Source: Deltaproteobacteria bacterium (lineage in GTDB: Bacteria > Myxococcota_A > Polyangia > Polyangiales > JADJMO01). From it: DNA of 63,081 nt. The DNA is taken from assembly GCA_025363655.1 (NCBI GenBank), contig JANYDK010000010.1, positions 1 to 63,081 on the forward strand. The letters run 5' to 3'. Positions 27,123 to 36,637 of the stretch are shown piece after piece; within the stretch, counting starts at the first letter, position 1; each line of letters starts with the position of its first letter. Made by a program: the position numbers and the translations under genes. The notes under the pieces are model-generated. The model worked only from the letters and a program-made list of their open reading frames with translations. It searched no databases and had not been told where the DNA came from.

Positions 27123-28640
27123 TCAATCGTCGGACCGAAATACGATTTTCCCCACCTTGCGCTCGCTCTCGGGCGCCGCCTCGCGTTCGAGCTCGACGGC
27201 GGCGGCTTCGGTCTCGAGATCGGCGAAGCGATAGCGGACGCGTCCTTCGGCTCGAATTTCGACGTCGCCACCGAGCCGCACGAGCTCGCGGGTGAGCTGC
27301 TTGTCGCTCGGCTCTTCACCGGCCGCCTCACGGTAGGCATCGCGGGCGACGGCGTCGGTGATCGGCTGCTTCCGATCGATGCGCGTCAGCACCTCGCGCA
27401 TGATCGCGAGTCGACCACGCTCGGCCGCGACCTTCTTCTTCTCGCGACCACGGAAGAGCGCGCGCACGACGGGGATGGCGAAGAGGACGAGGGAGAAGAC
27501 GAGCGGCACCACGCCGAGCGCGACCGCGAGCTCGCCCTGCGGGAGGAGCTTGGGCTTCACCCCTTGGAACATCATGATCAACTTGTTGAGCGAGAGCCCG
27601 CTCTCCAAAGCGACGCCGCTCATCACCAAGTTGAAGCCGTTGAGCACGACGATGAGAAAATTCGCGCCGTCGCCGTTGCCGGTGAAGGGCGGGACCTCCG
27701 GCAGCTTGGTCCACGCCGGCGACGGCGCGCGCTCTTCGGCGCCCTCGTCGGCGGTGCGTCGCAGCGCGCTGAAGGTGTAGAGGATTCCGCCCTCGTGCAC
27801 CGCGACGTCGCCTTCGTAGTCGACCATCAGCCGCGCCATCGACGGATCGGCCTCTTCACGCGGCAATCCGGTGACGCGCATGACGTCGGCGAGGCCGATG
27901 CGTCCTTTGCCGGCGCGGATGGCGGCGAGGATCTTCTTCTCGTTCGCCCGTGGATCGACGGGCGGCGGCGTGATGCCGAAGAAGAAGCGGTTCACCTTCT
28001 CGTAGAAGGAGACCTCGTCCGCCTTCTGTCGCTTTTTCTGCTGCCGCGCACCGGCGCCCGCGCTGCCCCAGCCGACGCGCTCGTCGCTCGCGCCGTAGCC
28101 GCCGTAGGCGCCATATCCACCGTAAGCGAAGGGCGAGAAGGGATGAAACGTCCAGAAAAATGCCTCGGCGACGATGCGGAGGACGCCGCCGACGAGTGAG
28201 AAGCCGACGCCCTCGTCGCGATCGTTGGAGCTGTTGCCGCTCGAGCGCGCGATCGCGAAGGCGATGATGACGGCGAGGAAGATGGCGACGTAGCCGAGGA
28301 GCACGACCGTCAGCCAAGCGCGGACGACGAAACGCGCCACGCCGCCGAAGAGCTGCCCCGCGCGCGAGAAGAAGCGGCTCACGCCGTCGATGACCACCCA
28401 CGGCTTGGTGAAGCCGGTGGGGAAGACGAAGAGCAGGTCGCCGGTGTCACCGACGCGCAAATGGCCGCGGTACTCGGCCACGAGTTGGTGGAGCCCGCTC
28501 TCGGCGTCGCGCAGAGGCAAACCGCTGGTGGTCGCGGCGTCGGCGACGGTGAGCGGCTTTTCCGGCCTTCCCAGCGCGGATTTCAGAGCTTCCGCGGCGG
28601 TGGCCGGGGCCATGGTGCGCGCGGCGGAGGTTTCGGTCAT
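27123..28640 (-). CDS. Polytopic membrane protein with three repeated winged-helix-like modules
   Basis: 505 residues from ATG 28640. Three internal repeats of about 50 residues share a pattern: helix, GLP-x-x-E/D-A turn, helix ending Leu-x-x-Tyr/Leu-x-Gly-x-Val, then a strand ending Tyr/Phe-x-Phe. They lie at about 22-72, 235-290 and 410-472 and look like winged-helix units (TSGLPLRDAESGLHQLV, VTGLPREEADPSMARLM). TM helices are near 108-130, 150-168 and 370-393, with a Gly/Tyr-rich loop (AYGGYGAYGGYGA) between. I do not recognise a named family. A role as a membrane-tethered sensor or assembly factor is conceivable. Confidence 0.7.
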   Translation of the reverse strand: MTETSAARTMAPATAAEALKSALGRPEKPLTVADAATTSGLPLRDAESGLHQLVAEYRGHLRVGDTGDLLFVFPTGFTKPWVVIDGVSRFFSRAGQLFGGVARFVVRAWLTVVLLGYVAIFLAVIIAFAIARSSGNSSNDRDEGVGFSLVGGVLRIVAEAFFWTFHPFSPFAYGGYGAYGGYGASDERVGWGSAGAGARQQKKRQKADEVSFYEKVNRFFFGITPPPVDPRANEKKILAAIRAGKGRIGLADVMRVTGLPREEADPSMARLMVDYEGDVAVHEGGILYTFSALRRTADEGAEERAPSPAWTKLPEVPPFTGNGDGANFLIVVLNGFNLVMSGVALESGLSLNKLIMMFQGVKPKLLPQGELAVALGVVPLVFSLVLFAIPVVRALFRGREKKKVAAERGRLAIMREVLTRIDRKQPITDAVARDAYREAAGEEPSDKQLTRELVRLGGDVEIRAEGRVRYRFADLETEAAAVELEREAAPESERKVGKIVFRSDD

Positions 28641-28701
28641 CGGCGCCTGCTTGGATGCTCGTAGCAGAGGCCGAGTCGCTGGTCTCTCGCGTTCGGCCGA
28701 T

Positions 28702-28725
28702 CGGTCGCTCGGTCGCTCGGTCGAG
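28702..28725. repeat. Short tandem repeat after the PrsW-like gene
   Basis: CGGTCGCT occurs twice in tandem, then a partial third copy, directly after the stop codon of the PrsW-like gene in an 88-base gap. It contains no inverted symmetry able to make a strong hairpin. Probably replication slippage. Confidence 0.4.
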
Positions 28726-28728
28726 CGG

Positions 28729-30345
28729 TCAGAGCCTCTGCATGTCGCGGGCGAAGACGACGAGGATGATTCCGACGCCGAGGAGGCCCTTGAGCATCGA
28801 CGACACCGCGCTGAGCGGGCCGACGAGCGCGCAGGCGTAGACGAAGGTCGCCGACGCCACCAGCGTCGTGCCATAGGCGAACGCGGTGCCGGGCCGCATG
28901 CCGCGATCGAAGGTGCGCCGCGCAGCGGAGATTTCGACGAGAAATCGCCGAGCGATGAAGAAGAACGCGAGCATCGCGCCGTACGAGACGTTGCCCGGGC
29001 TCGAGAGGAAGAAATCGTACGCGCCGTGCATGAGCACGACGAAGAAGAACATGCGCGTGAAGTCGAGCGACTGCGACGCGGGTTTCTGCGCGAAGCCGTA
29101 GAGCGCTTCGGCGGCGAGCCCGGTCATCGCCATGTGGAAGAAGTTCGCGGTCAGGTAGCGCGCGAAGGTGGTCGAGAGATCGCCTTGCTGGAGGTAGAGG
29201 AGGTTCTCCTCGGCCGCGAACCCGAGCCCGACGAGCGCCCCGCAGACGAGCGCATCGAGCCGCTTTTCTTCGCGCGACGCCTCACCCCGGGCGATGAAGG
29301 GAATGAGCGGTGCGAAGAGGAGGAGCTTGCTCAGCTCCTCGCGAAAGCCGACACCGAGCACGTAGAAGACGAGATCTTGTAGCGGATTTCCCTTCGGTGT
29401 CAGGTGGAGGACGGCCTCCTGTGCGGCGACGAAGAAGAGCGTCGGACACACGCTGACCACGCCGAGCACGAAGGCCGCGAGGTAGAGCGGCGCGCGACGC
29501 CACGGATGACGACCCGTTTGGCCGACCCGCGCCGCGAAGCCGAACCAGGCCACCGCCGCCGAAATCGCCAGGGGCAGGACCCACCACGGCGGCACGTGAA
29601 AAGTGGCTCCGGGCGCGTTTCGAATCGCGGTCAGCCAATCGCGGCGATCGAGCGCGCTGTGCATGCGTACATACGCCGACGCGCGCGCCGCGATCCGTGG
29701 ATCGGTCAACCTCGCGGCGACGGCCTCCTTGCCGAACGCCTCGCGCTCGATCGCGAGCCCGAGATCGACGTCCGACGCGTGTGCCTCGATCCACACGCCT
29801 TCACGCTCGAAACGGCGTGCCGCTTCCGCGAAATGCAGATCGCCTTGCGCGACCCGTCCGAGCAGTCGATTGGCCCAAGGCAGCGGCGGATCGGCATCGG
29901 CCGCATCGCGCATCTCCTTCCAGAGCACCGGGTCGGCGCCGCCCATCATCTCCTCACGCCAGAAATTCCCCACCAGCGCCACGCCCCGCGGCAGATCGTT
30001 GCGCGCCAAGAGCACGTCGATGTCCGCTTCGCGCACCGTCGGTCCGACATGCTGGCTCGGTCGAGTCGGATCCCCCGGCGGCGCGTCCATCTCCGGCAGC
30101 TCGAACGTCGTCGGCTGATGTCGATCGAGGAACTCGAGCAGTCGGTCGGCGTCGATCGGCCCGCGCTGTAGGGCTTCCCACGCGACGCGCTCGGCCTCCT
30201 CCGCCTTCCCACTGCGGAGCAACCACGGAATCCGAATCTCCGCCGGCAGTCGTGGCTTCACCACCCGATCGGCGAGCAGTCCGATCAGCAGCGCGAGCAA
30301 AAGCAGCACGCCAATCGTGGGGAGCTGACGTCGCGCGGCGGCCAA
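28729..30345 (-). CDS. PrsW-type intramembrane metalloprotease with N-terminal soluble region
   Basis: About 538 residues from a TTG at 30345; the frame stays open to another TTG at 30477 but that extension looks non-coding. A signal-anchor (about 11-27) precedes a 220-residue soluble, helical part. Seven or more TM helices follow, with the PrsW signature: FREELSK (Glu336, Glu337), AAEEN (Glu379, Glu380), FFHMAMTG (His404) and LMHGAYD (His440). PrsW proteases cleave membrane proteins such as anti-sigma factors, and these are the metal-binding and catalytic residues. The long N-terminal domain is unusual; bacterial PrsW proteins are often just the membrane part. The start remains uncertain. 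Confidence 0.82.
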   Translation of the reverse strand: MAAARRQLPTIGVLLLLALLIGLLADRVVKPRLPAEIRIPWLLRSGKAEEAERVAWEALQRGPIDADRLLEFLDRHQPTTFELPEMDAPPGDPTRPSQHVGPTVREADIDVLLARNDLPRGVALVGNFWREEMMGGADPVLWKEMRDAADADPPLPWANRLLGRVAQGDLHFAEAARRFEREGVWIEAHASDVDLGLAIEREAFGKEAVAARLTDPRIAARASAYVRMHSALDRRDWLTAIRNAPGATFHVPPWWVLPLAISAAVAWFGFAARVGQTGRHPWRRAPLYLAAFVLGVVSVCPTLFFVAAQEAVLHLTPKGNPLQDLVFYVLGVGFREELSKLLLFAPLIPFIARGEASREEKRLDALVCGALVGLGFAAEENLLYLQQGDLSTTFARYLTANFFHMAMTGLAAEALYGFAQKPASQSLDFTRMFFFVVLMHGAYDFFLSSPGNVSYGAMLAFFFIARRFLVEISAARRTFDRGMRPGTAFAYGTTLVASATFVYACALVGPLSAVSSMLKGLLGVGIILVVFARDMQRL

Positions 30346-30461
30346 GCGGAGGAGGATAGGCGCGACGCAAGGAGGGGAGGCGACGGAAGAGCAGGGGGGG
30401 GCGGCGGAACACCCGTAGGTGAAAACCAGCGGGATTGGCGTGAATTCATGTAAAGTGTACG

Positions 30462-30503
30462 GTGTCACTTGACACAATGTGAGGGCGCGCTAGATTCGGT
30501 GCG
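30462..30503 (+). promoter_or_regulatory. Promoter with overlapping palindromic operator
   Basis: A consensus -35 hexamer TTGACA (30469-30474) is followed after 16 bases by TAGATT (30491-30496). The palindrome GTGTCA-CT-TGACAC (30462-30475) covers the -35. The expected transcription start, about seven bases after the -10, falls on the GTG start codon at 30503, and no Shine-Dalgarno sequence is present, so the mRNA would be leaderless. The MerR-like regulator encoded in the operon is the obvious candidate to bind here. Confidence 0.6.
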
Positions 30504-31663
30504 TGCTGACGTTCTTCGCTGCAAAAGTTCGATCGTTGCTCTCGACGGCAGAGACGGCGCTGCCGAAGCGAGGCGGAGTTTTGCGGCGCGGTGCGGGCGC
30601 GAGTGCAGGCGTGGGCGCAGGCGCAGGCGCAGGCGCAGATCTCACGGTCGTTCGCGTCGTGCGCGAGACCGACGACGTCTTCTCGTTTCACCTCACCGCG
30701 GCGGATGGGCGGCCGTTCGAATTTCTCCCGGGCCAGTTCTTCACCGTCGTCGTCGAGCTCGATGGGGTGTCGCATCGGCGCGCCTATTCGGCGTCGTCGC
30801 AGCCTGGCGAACGAGTCCTGCGGCTGACGGTCAAGCGCGTCGCAGAAGGGCTCGTCTCCAATCACTTGTGCGAGCGGGCGGAGCGGCTTGGAAAGTTGCG
30901 CGTGGTCGGGCCCTCGGGCAGCTTCGGTCCGCGCGGCGGAGATACGCGTCGGGTGCTCCTCGTCGCCGGTGGGAGCGGCGTCACGCCGATGCGTTCCATC
31001 GCGCAGTCCTTGCTCGAGAACGACGCGTCGGCGCGGGTGACGCTCTTGCTCGGCAATCGGAGCGAGGCCGACGTCGTCTTTCGCGAGGAGCTCGAAGCGC
31101 TGAACGTGCGATTTTTCGAGCGCTTCGTCGTTCGTCACGTGTGGGGCACGGTGCTCGGGCAAGACGAGATCGGGCGCGAGCTCGACGTCGTCATGGGCGC
31201 CGAGCTTCCGACCGCGGCCTATCTCTGTGGACCGCTGCCGATGATGGAGAACGCGCGGGCGGTGCTCGTGCGTCGAGGGCTCGACGATGAGCACATCCGT
31301 GAAGAGCGCTTCGTCTCGCCGCGCGCACGGGCCGCCGAGAACGTCGTCGAGTCGAGCGCCTCGGCGCCGGTCACTTTTCTCCTGAGGGGCGCTCGGCCAC
31401 GCGAGATCGCTGCGGTGGCGCTGCCCGGTGAGACGCTCCTCGAGCTCGGGCTCCGCGAGAAGATCGACATGCCGTTCTCGTGCGGGCTCGGCGGCTGCGG
31501 CGCGTGTCGCGTGAAGTTGAAGAGCGGCGACGTGCACGTCGAAGAGCCGAGCTGTCTCTCCCGCCGTGAGCGCGACGAAGGCTGGGTGCTCACCTGCGTC
31601 GGTCGCGCGCGTGGGCCCGTCTCGCTCGAAGTGCTGGAGGGGGCCGAGGAGATGCGCACATGA
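30503..31663 (+). CDS. Ferredoxin-NAD(P)H reductase fused to a C-terminal [2Fe-2S] ferredoxin
   Basis: 386 residues. After a Gly/Ala hinge (30-45), an FNR-like FAD domain has RAYSASS (93-99), and the NAD(P) domain has GGSGVTPM (156-163) and CGPLPMM (242-248). A plant-type ferredoxin follows with Cys327, Cys332, Cys335 and Cys365 (CGLGGCGAC). This is the electron-transfer chain used by class IA-like oxygenases and by fatty-acid or alkane hydroxylases. The diiron oxygenase two genes downstream is the probable electron acceptor. Its stop overlaps the next ATG by four bases. The hinge is encoded by a tandem hexamer repeat. Confidence 0.9.
   Translation: MLTFFAAKVRSLLSTAETALPKRGGVLRRGAGASAGVGAGAGAGADLTVVRVVRETDDVFSFHLTAADGRPFEFLPGQFFTVVVELDGVSHRRAYSASSQPGERVLRLTVKRVAEGLVSNHLCERAERLGKLRVVGPSGSFGPRGGDTRRVLLVAGGSGVTPMRSIAQSLLENDASARVTLLLGNRSEADVVFREELEALNVRFFERFVVRHVWGTVLGQDEIGRELDVVMGAELPTAAYLCGPLPMMENARAVLVRRGLDDEHIREERFVSPRARAAENVVESSASAPVTFLLRGARPREIAAVALPGETLLELGLREKIDMPFSCGLGGCGACRVKLKSGDVHVEEPSCLSRRERDEGWVLTCVGRARGPVSLEVLEGAEEMRT
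30605..30640 (+). repeat. Hexamer repeat encoding a Gly-Ala hinge
   Basis: Six units of GCAGGC or close variants in a row, encoding alternating Gly and Ala between the short N-terminal helix and the reductase domain. Copy-number change would alter hinge length without breaking the frame. Confidence 0.6.
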
Positions 31664-32418
31664 TGTTCCCCATGACCGAGCAGCCTCCGGGCCACGCCGA
31701 TCGCGCGCGTGACGAGTTTCCGTATCGGATGAAAGACCTGTGTGAGCGCACTGGGCTCCCGCGGCAGGTCGTCCACTTCTACATCCAGCAAGGCCTGCTC
31801 CCCGAAGGTCACAAAACAGGCCGAAATATGGCCTATTACAACGACAAGCACGTCGAGCGCATCCTCCTCGTGCGCAAGCTGCAGCACGAGCGGTTCCTCC
31901 CTCTCAAGGCCATCCGCGCGCTCCTCGAACAGCGCGACGAGGCCTTCAGTCCTGTGCAACGCCGGCTCCTCGGCGAGGTGAAAGAACGGCTGCGCGGTCC
32001 GCTCGCGCCTCCCGTGCCCGGGGCGCTCGACGTCGTTCCGGTGGCGCCGCTCCTCGAGGCCCACGGGCTCGACGACGAAGACCTCGCCGGCCTCCTCGAC
32101 TGCGGGCTCCTCGCGCTCGGTGAAGCCAACGGCCTTGTCGTCGTCGCCCGGGACGACAGCTGGATCTTCGAGATCTGGGGCGAGCTGCGCGCCGCCGGTT
32201 TTTCGCGGGAGCTCGGCTTCACCGCGCGCGACTTGCTGGTCTTCGACGAGGCCATCTCCGCCATGTTCGCCAAAGAAGCGCAGCTCCTCGGTGAGCGCGT
32301 CTCGCATCTTCCGCCGGAAGAGGTGGCGCCGATGGTCGAGCGCGCGCTGCCCATCATCCACACGCTCCTCGCTCGTCTGCACACGCAGAAGACCAAGAAC
32401 TTCTTCGCAGCCCTTTGA
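31660..32418 (+). CDS. MerR-family regulator
   Basis: 252 residues. The N-terminal winged helix-turn-helix (about 21-95) is MerR-like: YRMKDLCERTGLPRQVVHFYIQQGLLPEG, then NMAYYNDKHVERILLVRKLQ. The C-terminal 150 residues are helical with no metal-binding Cys, so the effector is probably organic, perhaps a lipid. It starts inside the last codon of the reductase gene (ATGA overlap) and is followed 20 bases later by the diiron oxygenase. Autoregulation through the palindrome at the operon promoter is a reasonable inference. Confidence 0.87.
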   Translation: MMFPMTEQPPGHADRARDEFPYRMKDLCERTGLPRQVVHFYIQQGLLPEGHKTGRNMAYYNDKHVERILLVRKLQHERFLPLKAIRALLEQRDEAFSPVQRRLLGEVKERLRGPLAPPVPGALDVVPVAPLLEAHGLDDEDLAGLLDCGLLALGEANGLVVVARDDSWIFEIWGELRAAGFSRELGFTARDLLVFDEAISAMFAKEAQLLGERVSHLPPEEVAPMVERALPIIHTLLARLHTQKTKNFFAAL

Positions 32419-32438
32419 TTCTCGAGAGGTAGCCCAAA

Positions 32439-33626
<1,188 letters not shown>

Positions 33627-33652
33627 GCGCCGTCCGCGAGTGAGTCCGTGCG

Positions 33653-35278
33653 CTACTTCTTGCGGCGCACGACGCGGCGGACGAGCGAGAGGCCGATCAC
33701 GGCGCCGGCGAGCAGGAGCGGCGTGCGCATCGGGCTCGGCTCGCTTTCGTCCTTGCTCGTCGAGCAGCCAGCGTTGCCGTCGAGGCGAAGGAGCGAGCCA
33801 CCGGCGCTCGGGACCAACGTCGCGCCGCCCGGGCCGCAGACCGCCGTGTCGTTGGTGAACTTCTTCACGGCGTAGTCGACGGGGACCGTCTGCTGCGCCG
33901 AGTCGGCCTCGAGCTCGAGATCTTCGACGAGCGCAGAAGCAGGGAGATCGGCGCGAAGGCGCGTGACGCGACGGCTGGCGAAGGTGCCGAAGGCGATGTC
34001 TCGATCGGTCGCCGAAGGATCGCCGCTGGGACCGACGTCAGCGCCCGGTTTGCCGGTATCCGAAGCCGGAATCGCGCCGTCACTGCTGGCGACGTCACTG
34101 ACGTCGCTCGCGTCGGAAGCATCTGCCGCATCACTCACGTCACTCACGTCACTCACGTCACTCGCGTCACTGCTGATGGCATCGGCGTCGGTCGTGGACG
34201 TGTCGGGCGCGATCGCGGTGTCGATCGCGGTGTCAGTGCTCGAGTCGCTGCCGCTGTCGACGGGCACGCCGGTGTCGAGCGGGCCTGCGTCGTCGTCGCG
34301 ATCGGGCGGCGGGACGTTGCGGGCGAGGAAGTCGATGCTCGATTCGAGGGCGAAGGCGCGCCCCGAGAAGCCCGCGGCCGCGTCGTCGCGCTGCTTCGTG
34401 TAGTTGCTTCTTTGGGTCGAGAAGTCCCACGTCAGCGAAGCCGGATCGACGGAGAAAGTCGGGAAATTCTTGGTGTGCCAACGCCCGTCGCCGATGACGA
34501 AGAGCTTGACGCCGACGCTCGCACCGACGCCAGCGGCGACCATACGGAGCGGCAACGACGGGTATCTCCCGGGGAACGTCACGCGAATCGGTCGCATCGC
34601 CTGCACGCCCTTGCCCGGGCGGAGTCGGACGGCAGTGAAGTCGAAACCCTCGGTGACGTACTTCTGGAGAATCGGCTCGATTTCCTTGGGGATGACGTAG
34701 CTGTGATCGCGCAGCCACTTCACGATCGAGACCTCGTCGGTGCCGTGGATTTGCACGACGTCATAAGGGCCGACCGTGGTCTGGCTGGTGATGACCACAC
34801 CCGTGTCGGCGACGCTGCCGTCGACGCCGAGATCGCCGGTGGGCGAGAATCCCGCAGAATCTTCGGCTGAAGAGCCGCAACCACAGCCCCCGTTCGAGCT
34901 CCCACCGCCGACGCCGCCACCGGTGTTGTTGCAGGTGATCGCCGGCGAGTGGATGAGCGGCGTCGTCGCTTGGTCGAGCGCGTCGATGAACGAGCTGCTG
35001 CCGACGCCGACCACGACCTTGCCGCGCGTCGGCAAGACCCAGGCGAAGTCGGCCGGATCGCCGGCGTATTGGATTTGATCCCACAGCGTCGTCGACGAAG
35101 TCCCGAGCGAGAGCACCATCCGGTGGTCGGTGACGACCGACGCCGACTGCGTCGATCCCGGAGGAGGTTCGGCGTGGAAGCATCCGCCGCAGGCCGAGGC
35201 ATCGCGCGGGGCGAAGGCGACGGTGGCCATGGCGAGGACGAAGCCGAACACGGGCGCTGCGACGCGTCGGGAAAGCAT
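33653..35278 (-). CDS. DUF2330 surface protein with Asp/Ser-rich stalk and C-terminal TM anchor
   Basis: 541 residues from ATG 35278. Signal peptide to about residue 30 (DASA), then the CGGCF motif that opens DUF2330 proteins of myxobacteria. The globular domain (to about 330) includes a Gly/Ser/Cys-rich insert (GGGVGGGSSNGGCGCGSS). A stalk of about 100 residues made of Asp, Ser, Thr, Ala and Val (repeated DVS) follows, then a short domain and a C-terminal Cys, TM helix and RRVVRRKK tail, the layout of MYXO-CTERM-type sorting signals. It is probably displayed on the cell surface. Function unknown. Confidence 0.85.
   Translation of the reverse strand: MLSRRVAAPVFGFVLAMATVAFAPRDASACGGCFHAEPPPGSTQSASVVTDHRMVLSLGTSSTTLWDQIQYAGDPADFAWVLPTRGKVVVGVGSSSFIDALDQATTPLIHSPAITCNNTGGGVGGGSSNGGCGCGSSAEDSAGFSPTGDLGVDGSVADTGVVITSQTTVGPYDVVQIHGTDEVSIVKWLRDHSYVIPKEIEPILQKYVTEGFDFTAVRLRPGKGVQAMRPIRVTFPGRYPSLPLRMVAAGVGASVGVKLFVIGDGRWHTKNFPTFSVDPASLTWDFSTQRSNYTKQRDDAAAGFSGRAFALESSIDFLARNVPPPDRDDDAGPLDTGVPVDSGSDSSTDTAIDTAIAPDTSTTDADAISSDASDVSDVSDVSDAADASDASDVSDVASSDGAIPASDTGKPGADVGPSGDPSATDRDIAFGTFASRRVTRLRADLPASALVEDLELEADSAQQTVPVDYAVKKFTNDTAVCGPGGATLVPSAGGSLLRLDGNAGCSTSKDESEPSPMRTPLLLAGAVIGLSLVRRVVRRKK
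34131..34166 (-). repeat. Nonamer tandem repeat in the Asp/Ser stalk
   Basis: Plus-strand TCACTCACG occurs three times in a row, then once as TCACTCGCG; on the coding strand this gives repeats of Asp-Val-Ser. Repeat number probably varies between strains and sets stalk length. Confidence 0.6.
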
Positions 35279-35471
35279 GGTGGCGATGCCCAGCAAACCA
35301 CGTACCGCGGCGCAGGCGACTGCAAACCGCGGCGTTTCCCGGATTTCCTCGATCGAGGGCGTGACACGAGGATCGCAGTGCTGCGGATGCGCCGCCGCAC
35401 TCCGCGACTCCGGCAAATTCACTTACCCGTGTCCCGCCACCGGCGGATTCCGTGGAAATTGCCTCGGTGGG

Positions 35472-36578
35472 TCAGCAGGCGAGCAGCGTCGAGTCTTCAC
35501 ACTCGCTCGCCGACGCGTTCACCGTCTCGTTCACCGTCTCGTTCACGTGCTCATTCCCAGGCTCAGCCGCCTGCTCGGCGCCGCGTCGTTCGGCTTCGGC
35601 GAGGATGGCGAGGCACCCTTCGAGCGTGTCGCAGAGGTTGAGCTGGCGTCGCACTTCGCCGGCCCCGCGCAAGCCCTTGAGATATCCCGCGAGGTGGCGA
35701 CGCGTGCAGCAGACTCCACGAGGCGCGCCACGCGCGACGACGTTGGCGATGAGATGCTCACGACAAAGGGCGATTCGCTCCTGCGCAGTCGGCCCTGCGA
35801 GGTGCTCGCCGCGATCGAGGAGCGCGCGCGCCTCGTCGAAGATCCAAGGGTGCTCGATGGCGCGCTGGCCGATCATCACGCCGTCACATCCGGTCTCTTC
35901 GAAGGCGCGCGCTGCGTCGGCGGCGCTCTTGATGCCGCCGTTGACGATGACGGGGATCTTCACGCGCTCTTTGGCGCGGCGCGCGTACGACCAGTCGGGA
36001 TCGCCGGAATGGCCCATTTTTGCAGTGCGGCAGTGAATGGTGAGCGCGCGGACGCCGACGCCCTCGAGCCTCTCGGCGAGGTCGACGATGGGCATGTGCG
36101 ACTCGGGGCCGAGGCCGATGCGCGTCTTCACCGTGACGGGCAGCTTGACCGCGTCGACGACCATCTTCGCCATCGCCACCATCGCCGACGGCTCGCGGAG
36201 CCAAGCCGCCCCTGCGCCCTTGCCGGCGATCTTCGGTACCCAGCAGCCGCAGTTGATGTCGATGTACGCCGGCTTGGCTTCCTCGGCGACGGCCGCGGCT
36301 TCGGCGAGCCGCTCGGGGTTGCTGCCGTAGATTTGAATCGCCGTCGGCGTGTCGCCAGCGTCGAGCGTGATTTTGCGACGTGCGATGCGACAGCCGCGGA
36401 GGAGCCCCTCGACGTTGACGAACTCGGTGACGCACAACGACGCTCCGTGCTGTCGGCAGAGCGCCCGAAAGACGGCGTCGCTGACGTCCTCCATCGGCGC
36501 CAAGATCACCGGGCGTGCGGAAAAGAGCGCGGAAAACCGCGTCCAGACCGCTTCGTCGCGTGCGCCGGCGAGAGACAT
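35472..36578 (-). CDS. tRNA-dihydrouridine synthase
   Basis: 368 residues. FMN-dependent TIM barrel of the Dus family: ILAPMEDVSD (24-33), YIDINCGCWVPK with catalytic Cys112, VTVKTRIG with Lys151, the phosphate-binding IVNGGI, and MIGQRAIEHPW. It reduces a tRNA uridine in the D loop. The helical C-terminal domain is followed by a non-conserved tail rich in Asn, Glu, Thr and Val, encoded by a 12-base repeat (35517-35552), unusual in this family. Assignment to DusA, DusB or DusC is not secure. Confidence 0.9.
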   Translation of the reverse strand: MSLAGARDEAVWTRFSALFSARPVILAPMEDVSDAVFRALCRQHGASLCVTEFVNVEGLLRGCRIARRKITLDAGDTPTAIQIYGSNPERLAEAAAVAEEAKPAYIDINCGCWVPKIAGKGAGAAWLREPSAMVAMAKMVVDAVKLPVTVKTRIGLGPESHMPIVDLAERLEGVGVRALTIHCRTAKMGHSGDPDWSYARRAKERVKIPVIVNGGIKSAADAARAFEETGCDGVMIGQRAIEHPWIFDEARALLDRGEHLAGPTAQERIALCREHLIANVVARGAPRGVCCTRRHLAGYLKGLRGAGEVRRQLNLCDTLEGCLAILAEAERRGAEQAAEPGNEHVNETVNETVNASASECEDSTLLAC

Positions 36579-36637
36579 CGGGGCGCTTGCTAGCACACAT
36601 TCCGCGCCCGCGCTCGCGGCCCACCCGACACCCCGCG

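Noticed and set aside
34131-34166. Short tandem repeats as a possible CRISPR array
   Set aside because: Nine-base units without spacers, in frame inside a coding stalk.
35279-35471. A possible small gene in the gap before the DUF2330 gene
   Set aside because: No frame with plausible coding character; a weak CCGCC/GGCGG hairpin only.
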